From the NCBI GenBank assembly GCA_028829895.1, contig CM054178.1, forward strand, positions 99,872,058-99,936,057: a stretch of 64,000 bases of DNA, written 5' to 3'. This stretch comes from Sinotaia quadrata. Its lineage: Eukaryota; Mollusca; Gastropoda; Architaenioglossa; Viviparidae. The notes under the pieces are model-generated. The model was not told where the DNA came from, made no database searches, and saw only the letters and a list, made by a program, of their open reading frames with translations. Shown here piece after piece: positions 1-12,379 of the stretch (position 1 is the stretch's first letter; the number at the start of each line of letters is the position of its first letter). The position numbers and the translations under genes were made by a program.

Positions 1-9
1 TGACTCACT

Positions 10-1000
10 TCCACATTCATGGATACTTGAAACAATAAAAATATACAAGATAGCACCATAGTACAAAACCTCATCCAAGTATCAATGTCAAGCCAGGAAA
101 CCACACTCGCATGGAACAATATATAAATTGCAGACATCAAATAAAATGTGGAATCTTTCAGGGTAATCATTTATCATTCCTGATGTACTGCATCGCCCTA
201 AATCCTTTCAGTCATGTCACCCAGAAAACAGGATTAGGATACAAAATGAAATCCGGACAGGCTATCCGTCTTTACTGTATATGGACAATCTTAAGCTATA
301 TTGTAAAGATGAACACGACATCAATTCGACGATCAATACTGTAAATATTTGCAATGAGGACATTAACAAGAAGTTCGATCTTGAGAAATGTGCAGAATCA
401 TCGTCCAGAAATTCAGAATCAAAACAGCAGAAAACCTACAATTGACATCAGAAAAATCAACGACGTTTCAGTGGTGAAAGGATATAAATACCTGTGGATA
501 CTAAAACATCAAGAAAATATGCAGAGCAAAATAAGGCTCAAAGTTAAGAGAGTGTATGAAAACAGTGAAAGGTAATTGGGTCTAACAAAATACAAGCCCT
601 TAATGCGCAAAACTGTAACCAGCTACACTGGATGTATCATAGAACTGGGTACCAAAAGAAATAAATGATCCGGACATAAAAACAAGAAAACTACTCGCAA
701 TATTATTAAAGCCTTACATCTAAAGCAGAGGTAAACAGGCTCTATGTATCTCGAAAAGTGGGAGGCAGAGGTCTAAAAAAAATCAAAGATGTCATTGAAG
801 GAAAAGCCTTGTGGACTACATGTGGGAAAACAACAAAGAGGAGCCACTGATAGAAGCAGTAAGGAAGAGGAGATTCTGCACAAAGAAACATGGAAGAAAA
901 CATGTATTAGCCCCAACTCTCCATGGACAGCCTGTGAGACAAGCTGATGAAACATCAACAAAACAATATTTACATCAACAACATTTAGATGGAGTTGAAA
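10..1000 (+). mobile_element. Decayed non-LTR (LINE) reverse transcriptase, 3' part
   Basis: In several frames the strand reads CGIFQG (the usual IxQGDSLSPLLF motif), CIALNP, TGLGYKMKSG, then LYMDNLKLYCKDEHDINST and, further on, GYKYL and RGLKKIKD and LHGQPVRQADE. These are RT motifs 4 to 7 and the downstream thumb of non-LTR elements of the R2/NeSL-like type. The catalytic YMDD reads YMDN (278-289), and several frameshifts and stops are present, so it is inactive. The 5' part lies outside the window. Confidence 0.75.
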
Positions 1001-1140
1001 GAAGCAGTTTTGAAACTAGAAACAGAAGAAATAATATTGATAGGACTATTAGAAAAGTGCACGAAAAAAGTTGCATATATGATTGTTTTACATTACTTCT
1101 TTTATTGAGAAAAAGGAATCCTTTGTTCTTATCGTATCTA

Positions 1141-1530
1141 TTTGTTAGCAATATTGATAAATTCTATTTGTTAGCAGTATTGGTGATTCTCTTTGTTAGC
1201 AGTAGTGGTGATTTAGTGTGTTTGCAGTATTGGTGATTCTGTTTGTTAGCAGTAGTGGTGATTTTGTGTGTTTGCAGTATTGGTGATTCTCTTTGTTAGC
1301 AGTAGTGGTGATTTTGTGTGTTTGCAGTATTGGTGATTCTGTTTGTTAGCAGTAGTGGTGATTTAGTGTGTTTGCAGTATTGGTGATTCTGTTTGTTAGC
1401 AGTAGTGGTGATTTTGTGTGTTTGCAGTATTGGTGATTCTGTTTGTTAGCAGTAGTGGTGATTCTATTTGTTAGCAGTAATGGTGATTCTGGTTGTTAGG
1501 AGTATTGGCGATTCTGTTTGTTAATATCCA
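1141..1530 (+). repeat. 50 bp minisatellite, about 6-7 copies
   Basis: The unit consists of two similar halves built on tttgttagcagtagtggtga; copies start at 1187, 1237, 1287, 1337, 1387 and 1437. It follows directly on the LINE remnant. Confidence 0.9.
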
Positions 1531-1864
1531 TCATTCCTTTTAATATCTGGTACAATATAATATAACACACCTCTACGTTCTAACCTTATCTAATCTCAGT
1601 TTTCCACATATCTCTACACATTTCTCTCATTGTCGAGCAACTAACATATTGCTATGCTACACTCCGTCTCTGCTGTAAAAGAAAAATAGTTTTCAGCTCA
1701 ACACAACCATCTCTGTCTTAATCTAACTAAGCTGTCTCTAACGGCCCTAGAGTTTCTTCTATTCTTTTCTCATTCCTCCCTGTGTATTTCCTTTCTCTTC
1801 TGACACTCTGGGTATGGGATGGGAAAGGAGGAATGGTCAATGGGAGTGACTATTATCTCTGCAT

Positions 1865-1874
1865 GTGTGTGTGT

Positions 1875-1942
<68 letters not shown>
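1865..1942 (+). repeat. (GT)n(GA)n microsatellite
   Basis: An alternating GT run passes directly into a GA run; no gene is present. Confidence 0.95.
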
Positions 1943-1949
<7 letters not shown>

Positions 1950-1989
1950 GTCGCAGAGCCTGTGTTTGATTGCAAAAACGGCTAGTTAA

Positions 1990-3760
1990 TAACGAGGGTG
2001 ACAAGGCTAATCCCAATTGCTTAAGGACAATGGTAGTTACCAGCATCATACAAAATAATAAATCTAATTCAAAACACAAGGAGATTCCCGCAACGCGACA
2101 CGCACAGAGATAGGCCCAAACGTACATGCAACTTTCCCATTACAATCAAAAGAGAGACAAATGACATTAAATCCCCACATAGTATAATAGGCACAGAATA
2201 AGTCCGACGGACAGGAGGCATGCTATATTCAAGAGAATAACGTAATTAAACCCCCATGTAGTATCACGCCTATTTATTAGTGTTATTGTTGATTATGTTT
2301 ATTAGCTGTATTGATGATTATCTCATACCATTGTTGTTGATCTATTTCTTAGCAGTATTAGTGGGTTTATTTGATAGCAGTACTAATGATTGTATGTAAT
2401 AACAATATCCGTGTTTCTATTTTTTAAATAGTAGTATTGTTGATTGTATTCGTCAAGGCGTTTGGATTTTGATTGATTTGAGATGATTTTAAACCAAAAA
2501 ATCCCAGAAAAACAATATGAGTACGTTTTGATCTTTTAAAACTTTTGCTTATTGAACAGCATTTTATTTTAAGCCAACAAACATGATAACCACTGGGTTT
2601 CTCATAAGCCGATATCTGTTTTCGCCAGTTCCCTGACATTTGATAACATCAAAGGCCAGATGAAAGTTATAGCCAACGATAAAAGTCGAGACGAGCCAAG
2701 CACTAACAATAATACACTGAATGATAAGCATGCACGCCTACGTCTGTATATGAATCTCATACACAAACAAACATGCAGAAATGTATTCAACTCTTTCACG
2801 CAACTTTCTCTCTCTCATTCACACGCATACATATACTTCATACACATGCACACACGCTTACCCGTTTGCATTGAAATCCATATATTTATAAAAGCACCTG
2901 CTGTTCAAGCTTTTATTTTATCATTTCATCCATTGAAAGTCCGCATTTTCAGTGGCACAGGGTTGACTACACTATAGTGTACAGTTTAACTGTTGTATGT
3001 TTACCATAAGCTTTAACTGTTTACTTTTGCTGCTTCTACTGTTGCATGTTTATTATTACAATTGTACTGACTTTTATAGTTTAGTTTTTCTGTTTCTACT
3101 GTCGCATGTTTAATATAAGCTTTAACTGTAAAGTCTCTCTTTTTCTACTGTTGTATGTTTAATGTTGTCTTTGTATAGACATTTATTATTTCAAATTAAA
3201 TTTTTAAATGTTAGGAAATTATATTCAAGGTATCATAAGTCACAAATTAGAAAAACCTTGTCTCATACAAAAGCCCTAGTACTATTTAGTACTTTACTTA
3301 AAATCTGTCGACCAGCGTAGGCCAATCCAGGATTCTAAACATTTTACTTTGTGGTCATCCTAGCGGGACAGAGCCACATTAAATGAACCAAACAACCAAC
3401 CAACACTTTGCTCACTCTTTGGATGGATTATTTATTAGTGAGGACCCTTTTGTACTGCGGTAATAATAGGTCTTTTTTTCCTGAAGAGACATAGATGACG
3501 TTTTGACTGGGGTAAGTTTACAATACTTAGCATTTGAGTGCGTGAATGATTAAGATTTTTATATTACAAATAAGAAATAGTATTATTGTTACAATGATGG
3601 CTTATACTGTTTTCTTACTGAGATTCAATTAAAATAAAAGATTTTTATGGATATGTCTTGCCACATACTGATGACTTGTAATTCATTATGTTTCAGAGAT
3701 TTTCTGTTTTCTTCCCTTTGTTCTTGATAATCGAAAAAGGAGCCAGTGTTGTACAATGGT
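1990..3760. other. Intergenic, no gene seen
   Basis: This is AT-rich sequence with short open frames only. Loose repeats of 'ctgttgcatgttta' type lie at 2985-3175. A phrase at 3370-3410 (ccaaacaaccaaccaac) recurs in reverse near 14010, hinting at a dispersed repeat. Confidence 0.5.
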
Positions 3761-3765
3761 GTATG

Positions 3766-3804
3766 TGTGTGTGGGTGCGTGCGTGTGCGTGCGTGCGTGC
3801 GTGC

Positions 3805-3858
<54 letters not shown>
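3766..3858 (+). repeat. (GT)n/(GCGT)n microsatellite
   Basis: A pure GT tract with a GCGT-rich start; the open frames across it are repeat artefacts. Confidence 0.95.
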
Positions 3859-4829
3859 TATCTCACCTCTATAATGCCATTCAACGTTCAAAGATAAATT
3901 AATCAGAAACTCGTAATGTTAGTGCGCAAAAATAACTTATTTTAAAAATAATGTTTGATTGATTATGATTTAATTAAGCTCGCAATCTTCATCAACTATA
4001 AAACAAACGTTTTCTTGGAAACGTGATAAAAAGACTATTTTAATGATATGCATGTATTTATTTATAGTTGAAAGAAGGTTAACTTATTTTTTCTGTATTA
4101 AATTCTTGTTAGATGTTCTTACGGTGCACAAACATATTAGTGAAGCGTAGTTGTTGTGTGTGTGTGTATGTCGTGAAATATAATTGTAATTATAAATTAT
4201 AAATTATAATTGTGCCTGTTTATTTACTTCTATTTGTCTCAGTCATTTGCTGAGTGGAGCCATGGGCCTAAATGACCGATAGAGTTATAAAATTATCAAA
4301 CTGAGCATTCATTGACTTATATAATCACAGAAGTCCATGCCTTGCACCGGCACAAGATAGATATATTAGAAGCTGAACCACCAAATTCGAAATAAATGAG
4401 GCCACCCCAAGGTACCAGGCGACGTGTTTATGATACGGATCTAATACAGTTTACTGATTCGTGTTGCCTAGACTAGGAAACAACCTAACACGTTTTTTCT
4501 CTCCTCGAAGTAGTTCAAAAGTTAGGGTTGTAAATCTATAACCCCAGCTAACGATACCTTAGGGCTGCTACTATTTCAATTGCCTTCATACATTTTCGAA
4601 TTTCATCCACAAGAGTTTCCATTATCAGACAAGTTTCTTCGTTCCTGCAAAGAATTTGCTGAGCTTATTTAATCTTATTTAATTTAATTTATCTAATGAG
4701 AAAGAGTTGTAAAAACGAAATAAATTACAACTCTTATCATTAGAAAGAAAAATTCTATTTCATTAATTATTCACTATTTTTGTCGGGATAAGCAGGAGTC
4801 GTTTAACTCGGTAACGAATCCAGTTACTT

Positions 4830-5655
4830 ACTAAGAGTAAATATTTCAGGAATCCAGTTTCTTAGTAGGAGTAAATATTTTAGGAATATAGTTAATTATT
4901 TGTAGTAAATATTTCAGGGATCCAGTTAATTACTTGGAGTAAATATGTCAGGAATCGAGTTTCTTACTAGGAGTAAATATTTCATGAATCCAATTAATTA
5001 CTTGTAGTAGATATTTATGAAATTCATTTACTTGGAGTAAATATTTTGGAATCCAGTTAATTACTTGTAGTAAATATTTCAGGAATCCAGTTAATTACTT
5101 GGAGTAAATATGTCAGGAATCGAGTTTCTTACTAGGAGTAAATATTTCATGAATCCAATTAATTACTTGTAGTAGATATTTATGAAATTTATTTACTTTG
5201 AGTAAATATTTTTGGAATCCAGTTAATTACTTGTAGTAAATATTTCAGGAATCCAGTTGCTGACTTGGAGTAAATATTTCAGGAATCCAATTAATTACTT
5301 GTAGTAAATATTTTTTGAATCCAGTTTCTTACTAATAGTAAATATTTCAGGAATCCAATTAATTACTTGGAGTAAATATTTCAGGATTCCAATGAGTTAT
5401 TTGGAGTAAATATTTCAGAAAACTATTTACTTACTTGGAATAAATATTTCAGGAATCCAATATACTTACATAGGGGGAGGTAAATATTTCCGGAATCCAG
5501 TTACTACATGGAGTAAATATTTCAGGAACCCAGTTACTAATTGGATTAAATATTTCAGGAACCCAGTTACTTACTTGGAGTAAATATTTCAGGAACCCAC
5601 TTACTTGTAGTAAGTATTTCAGGAACACAGTTACTTACTTGGAGTAAGTATTCAC
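4830..5655 (+). repeat. ~34 bp minisatellite, over 20 imperfect copies
   Basis: The unit is close to ggagtaaatatttcaggaat plus ccagttaattactt, with many point changes and shortened copies. Confidence 0.9.
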
Positions 5656-5990
5656 CAACATGTGTATTAAAATCTGCACACTGAGCCATTTGAATTTAAA
5701 CGAATGAAAATTAACCTAACACAAAATCAAAATCTATCAACGCTCGCATATTAAACTGAACGAAATTCACGCATTTACACATATACTTCAAAATACGCAC
5801 ATAAGGTATAGAGCAGTATGAAGAGTGTTTTTTTTTAGAGAGAATCTGCGCAAGCAAATCTTCAAACTATTTTAAGGTTTCTCACACGTAGGCACACACA
5901 AAATACGCACACATGAACACAAGTTTAAATATACAAACACTTGCACATATGCGAGCTCACACTTTCATATACACATACAAATACCTAATG

Positions 5991-6215
5991 TATATACAAA
6001 TACACAATAATTCCCACATATATTCTCAATCACATACAAATACCTAATGTATATACATATACACAATAATTCCCACATATATTCTCAATCACATACAAAT
6101 ACCTAATGTATATACAAATACACAATAATTCCCACATATATTCTCAATCACATACAAATACCTAATGTATATACAAATACACAATAATTCCCACATATAT
6201 TCTCAATCACATACT
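5991..6215 (+). repeat. 59 bp tandem repeat, 4 copies
   Basis: Copies begin tatatacaaatacacaataa at 5991, 6050, 6109 and 6168, nearly identical. Confidence 0.92.
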
Positions 6216-6329
6216 CCCATGCAAATCACTTACCTATTCAACTTAATTCCACAATCACAAACTCGCGATCACACATACTTATTATATGTAAGTACTGAAG
6301 CAAGTACTAACACGATTCCACAACTTCGT

Positions 6330-6592
<263 letters not shown>

Positions 6593-6639
6593 CATATTAT
6601 CATATTATTTACAAACTGGTATGCATTCATGCAGGTGTT

Positions 6640-8085
6640 AAACAGAAAATTTCTTTTCAATGCATTCGTGTTGCTGAATTTACAGTTTATCATTACATTC
6701 AATAAATTACTCTTTATTTTTTGCAAGAAATATCGTGTTAGACCTGAGATCAAAACCTGCAATCATGTTTCAAACAAACATTCGACTACATTCATCTTCA
6801 GAATTGAACAGAAAAACACTCAGCACAGAAAATGAGAAATGAAGCTGTCTTAAACAATTATTTTCCTATCGAGGTCCTTGGGGCATACAGTGACATTGAA
6901 TCAATCTAGTTTTCCCTTCTCGCCAGTACACTCCGTTTTGCTTGGCTACCGTCATAATGTTCGTTGATTGACAATAAGCCCTCAAATTTCGAAGTTCAAC
7001 CAGGCTTGAAACACAGCTCACCACACAGCTTGACAACGTAGCTTGGTGCCAACTCCTGTAATTTCAAAAGCCATAATTCAGACATGATGAAAAATGAGAC
7101 TCCAACACATAGTTCAAAACGAAAACAAAACTTCAGTACTTTCTCTTCGTGTTTCACAAAAACTGGTTTGAGGCACTGGAGAATAGATAAATGCATGTGT
7201 CAGCTCTCTCCTAACAACATTAATTTAATCTGTTCTATAGCTGTCTTGATCATAACATTACTATATCTTGAACAGTTAATTTACAATATTAAAAAAGGAT
7301 ATACAATTTCCTCCTTTAGATCATCAGGTTTAATGTTATAGGCTTTAGTTACTATCATTTCGTCAGCAAATAGAAAATGTAAAAATACAATAAACGAATT
7401 AGACGTTTTTAACAATGAAATAAAAATAACATTTAAACAAATAATTAAACAACAAGAGTTTTTGTTCCACCAGATCTTATAACTATCCAGACATACCTGG
7501 TTAGCCCTTTCTCCAATCAAATCCAGTAAAATCGGGACTTTTGTAAAATTATGCAGTGCAGGTTCCAGAGTGCACCCTGGTATTTATACTAACAGTCCGA
7601 TTCGTTCGAGAAGGTTCTAGGATTTTTCAGATAGCGTCGGCCCTAAGGCAATAGTTATTTTGTCTTCTAAATTCAAGTTGTAGAACTCATGTGACAAAAG
7701 AAATTTGAGTCTTTTGTTAGACAACAATGGCTTCATTAGACCCAGTCAATAGTGTTTCCTGTAATTTAGATATAGGTCAGCTAAGCGAAGGGGTTTAATC
7801 CCGCTTATACAATAATATCACTGTCTTTTGACAATAGCCTTATTATGGTTGAATGTTAAAGCGTGAGGTTGGCATTCTTTACATTCCAAAAATTATGTAA
7901 TCACCAACTCAGGACAAGTTGTTTTTGTTCACAATTATTTACGATAATTTAATGACAGAATTAAAACGAATTTTGGCATAAATAAGAATTAATATAAAAA
8001 ATATTTAGAAAAAAATATTTAATTAATTAGGTGTGTTAATTTGCATTTTTTCTGTTACAAATTTAAATACATAACTCATTGCATG
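6640..8085. other. Intergenic, apart from the HSE/TATA motif
   Basis: AT-rich sequence with no convincing coding frame; only the promoter-like motif at 7579-7620 stands out. Confidence 0.5.
7579..7620 (-). promoter_or_regulatory. Heat-shock-element plus TATA motif
   Basis: The minus strand carries GAACCTTCTCGAA (three alternating nGAAn/nTTCn units, 7605-7617), followed 17 bases later by TATAAATACC. This is the order seen in heat-shock promoters. About 60 bases further on there is a CAG|gtatgt donor. No coding exon downstream was recognised, so it may be a chance match, a relic or the promoter of an unseen transcript. Confidence 0.3.
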
Positions 8086-8089
8086 ACTG

Positions 8090-8360
8090 CTGTAAAACTG
8101 TACTTGAAACGTCTTATTACTAATCTACTAAACTAATTTAAATACCTCATTGCTAGATTGCTGTAAAACTGCAATTCCAACAACTTATTGTTTATCTTCT
8201 GTAAACTATGATTCAAATAGCTCTTTGCTCTTTGCTAGACTGCTGTAAAACTTCAATTCAAGCAATTCATTGCGAGACTGCTGTAAAACTTCAATTCAAG
8301 CAATTCATTGCGAGACTGCTGTAAAACTTCAATTCAAACAACTCATTGCTAGACTGCTAA
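8090..8360 (+). repeat. ~38 bp minisatellite, diverged
   Basis: The unit is close to caattcaagcaattcattgc plus gagactgctgtaaaactt; the last copies are the most alike. Confidence 0.85.
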
Positions 8361-8624
8361 AAAAATGCAAATTGATATTGTCCATTTTTAGACCACTGCA
8401 AATAAACATTTTCTGAGCGGAGGACGTATTCAGAAAACTGGCTCACAGATTGTCAAAAAAATCTGACATAAATGAGTTTTGTCTTATTGATTATTCATTA
8501 ATTGATACAAAAAAACCTTGTATTTGTCTCCATTATTTTATATATTCATATCAAGGTAACGTTTGTGCCTCCAGATCGGTGATAAAATGCAAAATTCAAG
8601 CACTTCTAGAAATAGATTGCATTT

Positions 8625-9290
8625 CAAGTGACAGCAGTAGTGTAGCGCAAGATATAGTAGTGGTATTAAGAGAGTATGGTGTAATATCGTAGTAACTGTA
8701 GTAGAAGTACTAGAAATTGTTGTGAGGCCTAATAGTGAAGATAGTGGTAGTAGTAGAATAAGTACAGATTAGTAGTATTAGTATATGTGTACCATAGTAA
8801 TAGTAGTAGAGGCATAAGTGTACCATAACAATGGAAGTAATTGTATACGTTTACTATAGTAATAGTAGTAATTATATCATTGTACCATAATTATAGTAGA
8901 ATACGAGTACTACAGTAGTAGAAGTAGTAGTGCAGCGTAGTAATAGTAGTATATCTGTGCCATAGTAGAAGTAGTACTGTAAGTGTAGCATAGTAATATT
9001 AATAATACTATAACTATCACAATAGTCGACGTAGTAGTGTAAAACGTGTAGCATAATAATAGTAGTAGTAGTATAATTAATTGTACCATAGTAATAGTAG
9101 TAATCATATAGATGCACCATAGTAATAGTAGTAATCATATAGGTGTGTACCATGTAGTAGAAGTAGTATTGTAAGTGTAATTTAGTAATATCAATAGTAG
9201 TATATGTGTACCAATAGTAATAGTATTTAGGAACATAGTAACAGAGGCAGTAGTATAAGGGTAGCAGTGTAACAGAAATACTAGATGAAT
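8625..9290 (+). repeat. TAG/TAA-rich trinucleotide region
   Basis: Irregular 'agtagtagtata' sequence with recurring 'gtaccatagtaatagtagta'. Its reverse-strand open frames are artefacts. Confidence 0.85.
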
Positions 9291-9469
9291 ATTAGAAGTG
9301 GTTGTAATGGAAGGTATATAAGATTATATTACAATAAAATGAAGATAAAATAGTATAGTAGCAGTTATAATTATAGTGGTATTACTATTGGTAGTGCAGT
9401 AGAATAGTACTTGTATTTATATTTATATAGCAATAGTAATTAATATAGTAAAGAAGCAATAGCAGTAGA

Positions 9470-9645
9470 TGTTATTACTAATTCTCCAGCAGACACCACT
9501 CGTCTCTCTCATTTGGTAGATATGCGGGCGTTGTAAACGTTTTCTCTTCCACAACATTAAAGACAAACATTTGTGTCACACAATATTTCCATAGGTGGAA
9601 AACTTCTTACTGAAGGAGGAGATAAATGTCTTTAATCTATATTTA
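9470..9645 (+). mobile_element. Single arm related to the 22.5 kb inverted-repeat element
   Basis: It shares ctccagcagacaccactc, tctctctcattt, acgttttctcttccacaac and the following ~100 bases with the left arm at 22521. It shows that the inverted repeat belongs to a dispersed family. Confidence 0.6.
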
Positions 9646-10879
9646 GCGAGCCCCTTCCATCCACTTTCTTCTCCGAAATATGGTGATCAATATGTTTAAG
9701 AAGGTCATTAAATTTAGCAATACATTTATTATCTCAACAATCAAATGTACATATAACAAATACAATAAAAAAAATTACTTTGCATCGTTATTTCTACGGA
9801 ACTACATTCGAATTATTTTAATACCTATACAGTTTTATATCCTAAAACCATTTTCCCTGTTTTATATTGTTACATTACCAGGAAAAGCAATATAATAAAA
9901 ATAATAATCCATCGAAAACAATGAAAATACCAATCACCAAACACCAAGCAATCAAATGCTCGATTCTTCCAGATCTCTTTCATGTGATATTAGAAAATTT
10001 TAAAATTCTAATTTTCTTTTTAAAGTATTCAGTGGGTGTACGTGCCTGCGTGTGTGCGAACGCACAAGTTTTTTGTTTTTGTTTTTGTTTCTTGGAAACA
10101 TTATGTTCCTTCTTTCTGCAGTAAATAAAAAATTAGTACTGAATTTATATTGAATTGTTCCCACTTCTTTTCTTTTAATAATCTGTCTTGTAGATGCATG
10201 GCTACGAATATAATGTAGATCATAGATCCCTGCGATGTCTGAAAATTGTTAACACTGGAAGACAATAGCGATAGATCGCGCCAGATTCTGTTCCATCCGA
10301 AATGTCTATGTGTGTGTGCGTGTGCGTGCATGCTCGTGCGTGTTTATGTACGTATGTGTAGTTGTGTGGGTGGGAATTTTGTAATTTTTCTCCTTGCACG
10401 CGAGTGCGCACGCCTTCCCGCGGGACACCATTTGAAACGTGCCTGCTGTCCGGTCCTAATCCTATTCAAAGCCCTGAAGAGTTCCTGTAGACTTTCTTCT
10501 GGCAACATTTGATCTTGGGAGTCACGGGCCCTCAGTGTGAGCAGATTGAATTTTGGTGACAGAATGATTAAAGGGCATTAGGCGTAGTGTTTAGAAGGCG
10601 ATCATTGCAAGTCGAAGCTGCAGGTTTACAGACGCATTCGGGGTTAATCAAAGGGCAAAGAGCTGACATTTAGAGGGTTAATCAAAGTGCAAAAGCACTA
10701 GTCCCGTTCTCAGTGCAGCAGTAACTTTGTTGAGAATAGACATACTCGAACTAGCAGGAAGGCTACTTTGAGACACATTGATTGAAACTAAAGGATGTCA
10801 CTTTAAGAGACTGAAACAAAATGGGCTGAAACCCTCTACCCTACTCAGATGCATTATTTATATGCTGCGAATAATAATC

Positions 10880-11065
10880 ATATATAATTATTCAACAGTA
10901 ACAACAAAAGCAACAACATCAACGATGATGATGGTGACGACGATGGTATTATTTTGTTGAAGATGGTGATGATGATGATGATGATGTTGATGATTATGAT
11001 GGAGGTATGACTGTTGCTGATAATTATGGTGATGACGATGACGACGATGATGAACGACATTTTAC
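10880..11065 (+). repeat. GAT/GAC trinucleotide-rich stretch
   Basis: Impure (GATGAT) and (GACGAT) runs, followed by a G9 homopolymer near 11088. Confidence 0.85.
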
Positions 11066-11204
11066 TGGATAAAGGATACAAGTCTTGGGGGGGGGGTACT
11101 TCAGTACCAAGAATTTAATTATGCTGCTCAAAGTACAAACCAAAGTTGAAAGAGAATACAGAGAATGAGCCAGACAAGTACTCAAGTGAAAACTAAATTG
11201 CGCA

Positions 11205-11330
11205 GCAAAATAGATATTAATGCTATATTTAATATCAACGTCACGGATTGTTAAGGAATGGTCAGAAAATGGAGATTAATGCTATATTTATAATCAACTT
11301 CAACGGATTGTTAAAGAATGGTCAGCAAAC
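11205..11330 (+). repeat. Two-copy ~63 bp direct repeat
   Basis: 'gatattaatgctatatttaa' to 'aaggaatggtcag' is repeated once with small changes. Confidence 0.8.
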
Positions 11331-11351
11331 AACATTAGTGACTTGGACATC

Positions 11352-11352
<1 letters not shown>

Positions 11353-11424
<72 letters not shown>

Positions 11425-11450
11425 ACACACACATACATACACACACAAAT
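11353..11450 (+). repeat. (CA)n microsatellite
   Basis: A nearly pure CA run with a few CATA units at the end. Confidence 0.97.
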
Positions 11451-12244
11451 AAAAATAGAAAATGTTCAACATGCATAAAGCCTAAATCCGAAAGCAGAAA
11501 AGGACAAACTATACAAAAGTCCAGGAAAGCATTTCATTCAGAGTCAAATTTTCCGTTGAGAAAAAATGTCATAGGTCTTCCAGTTTCTCAGAAGTTATAG
11601 CAGAAAAAGGCCATTGGCAGAAGTAATATTACACAGCTGATTATAACAACTACTGCAAATAAACAAAGACGCATGGAAGAAAACACAAGACATGAGCAAT
11701 AAGTAGAAAAAGAAGGAAGGACAAGATGGCGACACTATGGTCGACATAGAGATTATGTGTCAAATAAAGGGAGGTGTAATTTGGTATGCTAGACACGATG
11801 ATTCGGGAGTTTTAAATGTGGGAATAACAGCGGCTGGATTATGACATTTCGTTTTTTCACATATACTGGCTTTTTCAGCATATGGAGGATCTCAATTAAA
11901 CAATTATATTTGGTAAACCCGCGTCATAATGGATGCATGACAATCCGAGGAGACACACACAATCTGCGGGTGTATCGATCCTTGATACAATCATATCGAG
12001 CTGACGATTCCATTGCTACTGAAGACAGATTTCTAGATCGTTCCAGGTATTCGATATCAAACGGGGCATCAAGAAAGTTTCCACACCTGAGCCTTTGAAG
12101 TTTATTGTTTGGCTAAGAGGACTCTCCTTATCATTTCATAGTTACTTTAACTCTCCATTCATTTCTCCTTTCATTCTCTTCATCTCCCCATCGTGTGTTC
12201 CTTCGGGCTTAGAGGATTATCGGCCTTTTTTGAGAGCCTTGATC

Positions 12245-12370
12245 TACTACCGACTTACCACCAACTTACCACCGACTTGCCAATAACTTACCACCAACTT
12301 ACCACAGACTTACCACCAACTTACCACCAACTCACCACCAACTTACCACCGACTTATCATTAATTTACCA
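12245..12370 (+). repeat. 12 bp minisatellite (acttaccaccaa)
   Basis: About ten imperfect copies of acttaccaccaa. Confidence 0.88.
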
Positions 12371-12379
12371 CAAACAGAC

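Noticed and set aside
10320..10585. GC-rich minus-strand frame of ~85 codons (PEESLQELFRALNRI...) as an exon
   Set aside because: No convincing acceptor or donor and no recognised family; only the composition is suggestive.
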